64,000 bases of DNA from Chloroflexota bacterium (lineage in GTDB: Bacteria; Chloroflexota; Anaerolineae; Aggregatilineales; Phototrophicaceae): positions 62,001-126,000 of the forward strand of contig WTGO01000074.1 in assembly GCA_011523515.1 (NCBI GenBank), in the 5' to 3' direction. A program made the translations under genes and the position numbers. Within the stretch, counting starts at the first letter, position 1, and each line of letters begins with the position of its first letter. Positions 63,748 through 64,000 of this stretch are shown piece by piece. The notes beneath the pieces are model-generated. The model was not told the DNA's origin, did no database searches, and was given only the letters and a program-made list of their open reading frames with translations.

Positions 63748-64000
63748 ATGCAGGCTGACGATCTCAAATTACGGCTAGACGCCGAAGCGGCCCTGCGCAG
63801 CAAATCGCTTACCGACCTTGCTCTTGCTCGCCTCTGGCGCGATCGGCTTTCCATGATTGCCATCGTCATTTTGTTGCTGCTTACGCTGGCCTCCATTGCA
63901 GCGCCGCTGCTCACCGGCCTGCTGGACGTCGATCCGAATACGACTGACGCGTCGGCTTCCAAATATCTGCCGCTTTTCAGCGACGATCACATCTTTGGCA
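63748..64000 (+). CDS. Peptide ABC transporter permease (DppC/OppC-like), partial
   Basis: The frame is open to the right edge and is missing from the ORF track. MQADDLKLRLDAEAALRSKSLTDLALARLWRDRLSMIAIVILLLLTLASIAAPLL is a typical DppC N terminus with the first membrane helix. It starts nine bases after the DppB-like gene. The rest lies outside the window. Confidence 0.88.
   Translation, partial: MQADDLKLRLDAEAALRSKSLTDLALARLWRDRLSMIAIVILLLLTLASIAAPLLTGLLDVDPNTTDASASKYLPLFSDDHIFG

Noticed and set aside
1-64000. CRISPR arrays
   Set aside because: No regularly spaced direct repeats were seen.

Overview
The window is about 64 kb of gene-dense bacterial chromosome, moderately GC-rich, and mostly housekeeping genes. 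The gene set fits a member of the Chloroflexota, probably Anaerolineae-like. Pointers are a DUF5679-type zinc ribbon fused to topoisomerase I, a membrane-anchored baseplate-J-like protein encoded next to ruvX, secreted LysM/CARDB/SH3b proteins with Thr-Pro linkers, an IpdAB-like CoA-transferase pair and many ABC solute-binding proteins. This placement is an inference from gene content, not from a marker phylogeny. No prophage, CRISPR array, rRNA operon or complete insertion sequence was found.

Layout. 1-940: 5' part of a sugar-type ABC binding protein. 1541-3959: dGTPase-like protein and a Ser/Thr kinase. 3963-5696: mutL, convergent to the kinase. 5824-8863: tRNA-Thr, then a T-box leader and valS. 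8985-18512: an envelope region with two overlapping LysM-type genes on the plus strand facing a minus-strand run (CARDB protein, NERD-like membrane protein, GT39-like glycosyltransferase, seven-LysM protein with an inactivated-looking glycosidase domain). 18660-21492: yajC-secD-secF. 21505-23043: purH. 23137-27123: thiB-thiP-thiQ thiamine transporter behind a TPP riboswitch with its own terminator. 27131-27279: a 135-bp MITE-like element with perfect 13-bp terminal inverted repeats and a perfect 7-bp target duplication. 27276-32458: two IpdAB-like subunits on the minus strand, separated by ctpA, secG and a peptide-binding lipoprotein on the plus strand. 32463-36567: tyrS and alaS, divergent.

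36627-44687: a plus-strand run of baseplate-J-like protein, ruvX, C39-TPR protein, murJ, MBL hydrolase, AP-superfamily enzyme and MFS transporter. 44779-52074: ffh, rpsP, khpA, rimM, dprA, a manC-like gene and topA. 52215-59032: unknown membrane protein, an MBL hydrolase with greA, a fused periplasmic-binding/SH3b/CARDB protein, an M23 family protein and a lipoprotein. 59186-60580: tRNA-Arg and a Gfo/Idh/MocA oxidoreductase. 60831-64000: a peptide ABC transporter (binding protein, DppB-like, start of DppC-like), running off the right edge.

Functional picture. The genes cover translation (valS, tyrS, alaS, rpsP, rimM, two tRNAs), protein export (SecD, SecF, SecG, YajC, Ffh), envelope and cell-wall binding (LysM proteins, MurJ, M23, GT39), DNA maintenance (MutL, TopA, RuvX, DprA) and uptake of sugars, peptides and thiamine. 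Several proteins look like degenerate enzymes by motif: the LysM glycosidase-like protein, MutL's endonuclease domain, the NERD-like protein, the CoA-transferase beta subunit and the M23 protein. The most distinctive DNA-level features are the MITE-like element beside the thiamine promoter, the two RNA regulators (TPP riboswitch and T-box) and a recurrent TATACT promoter class.
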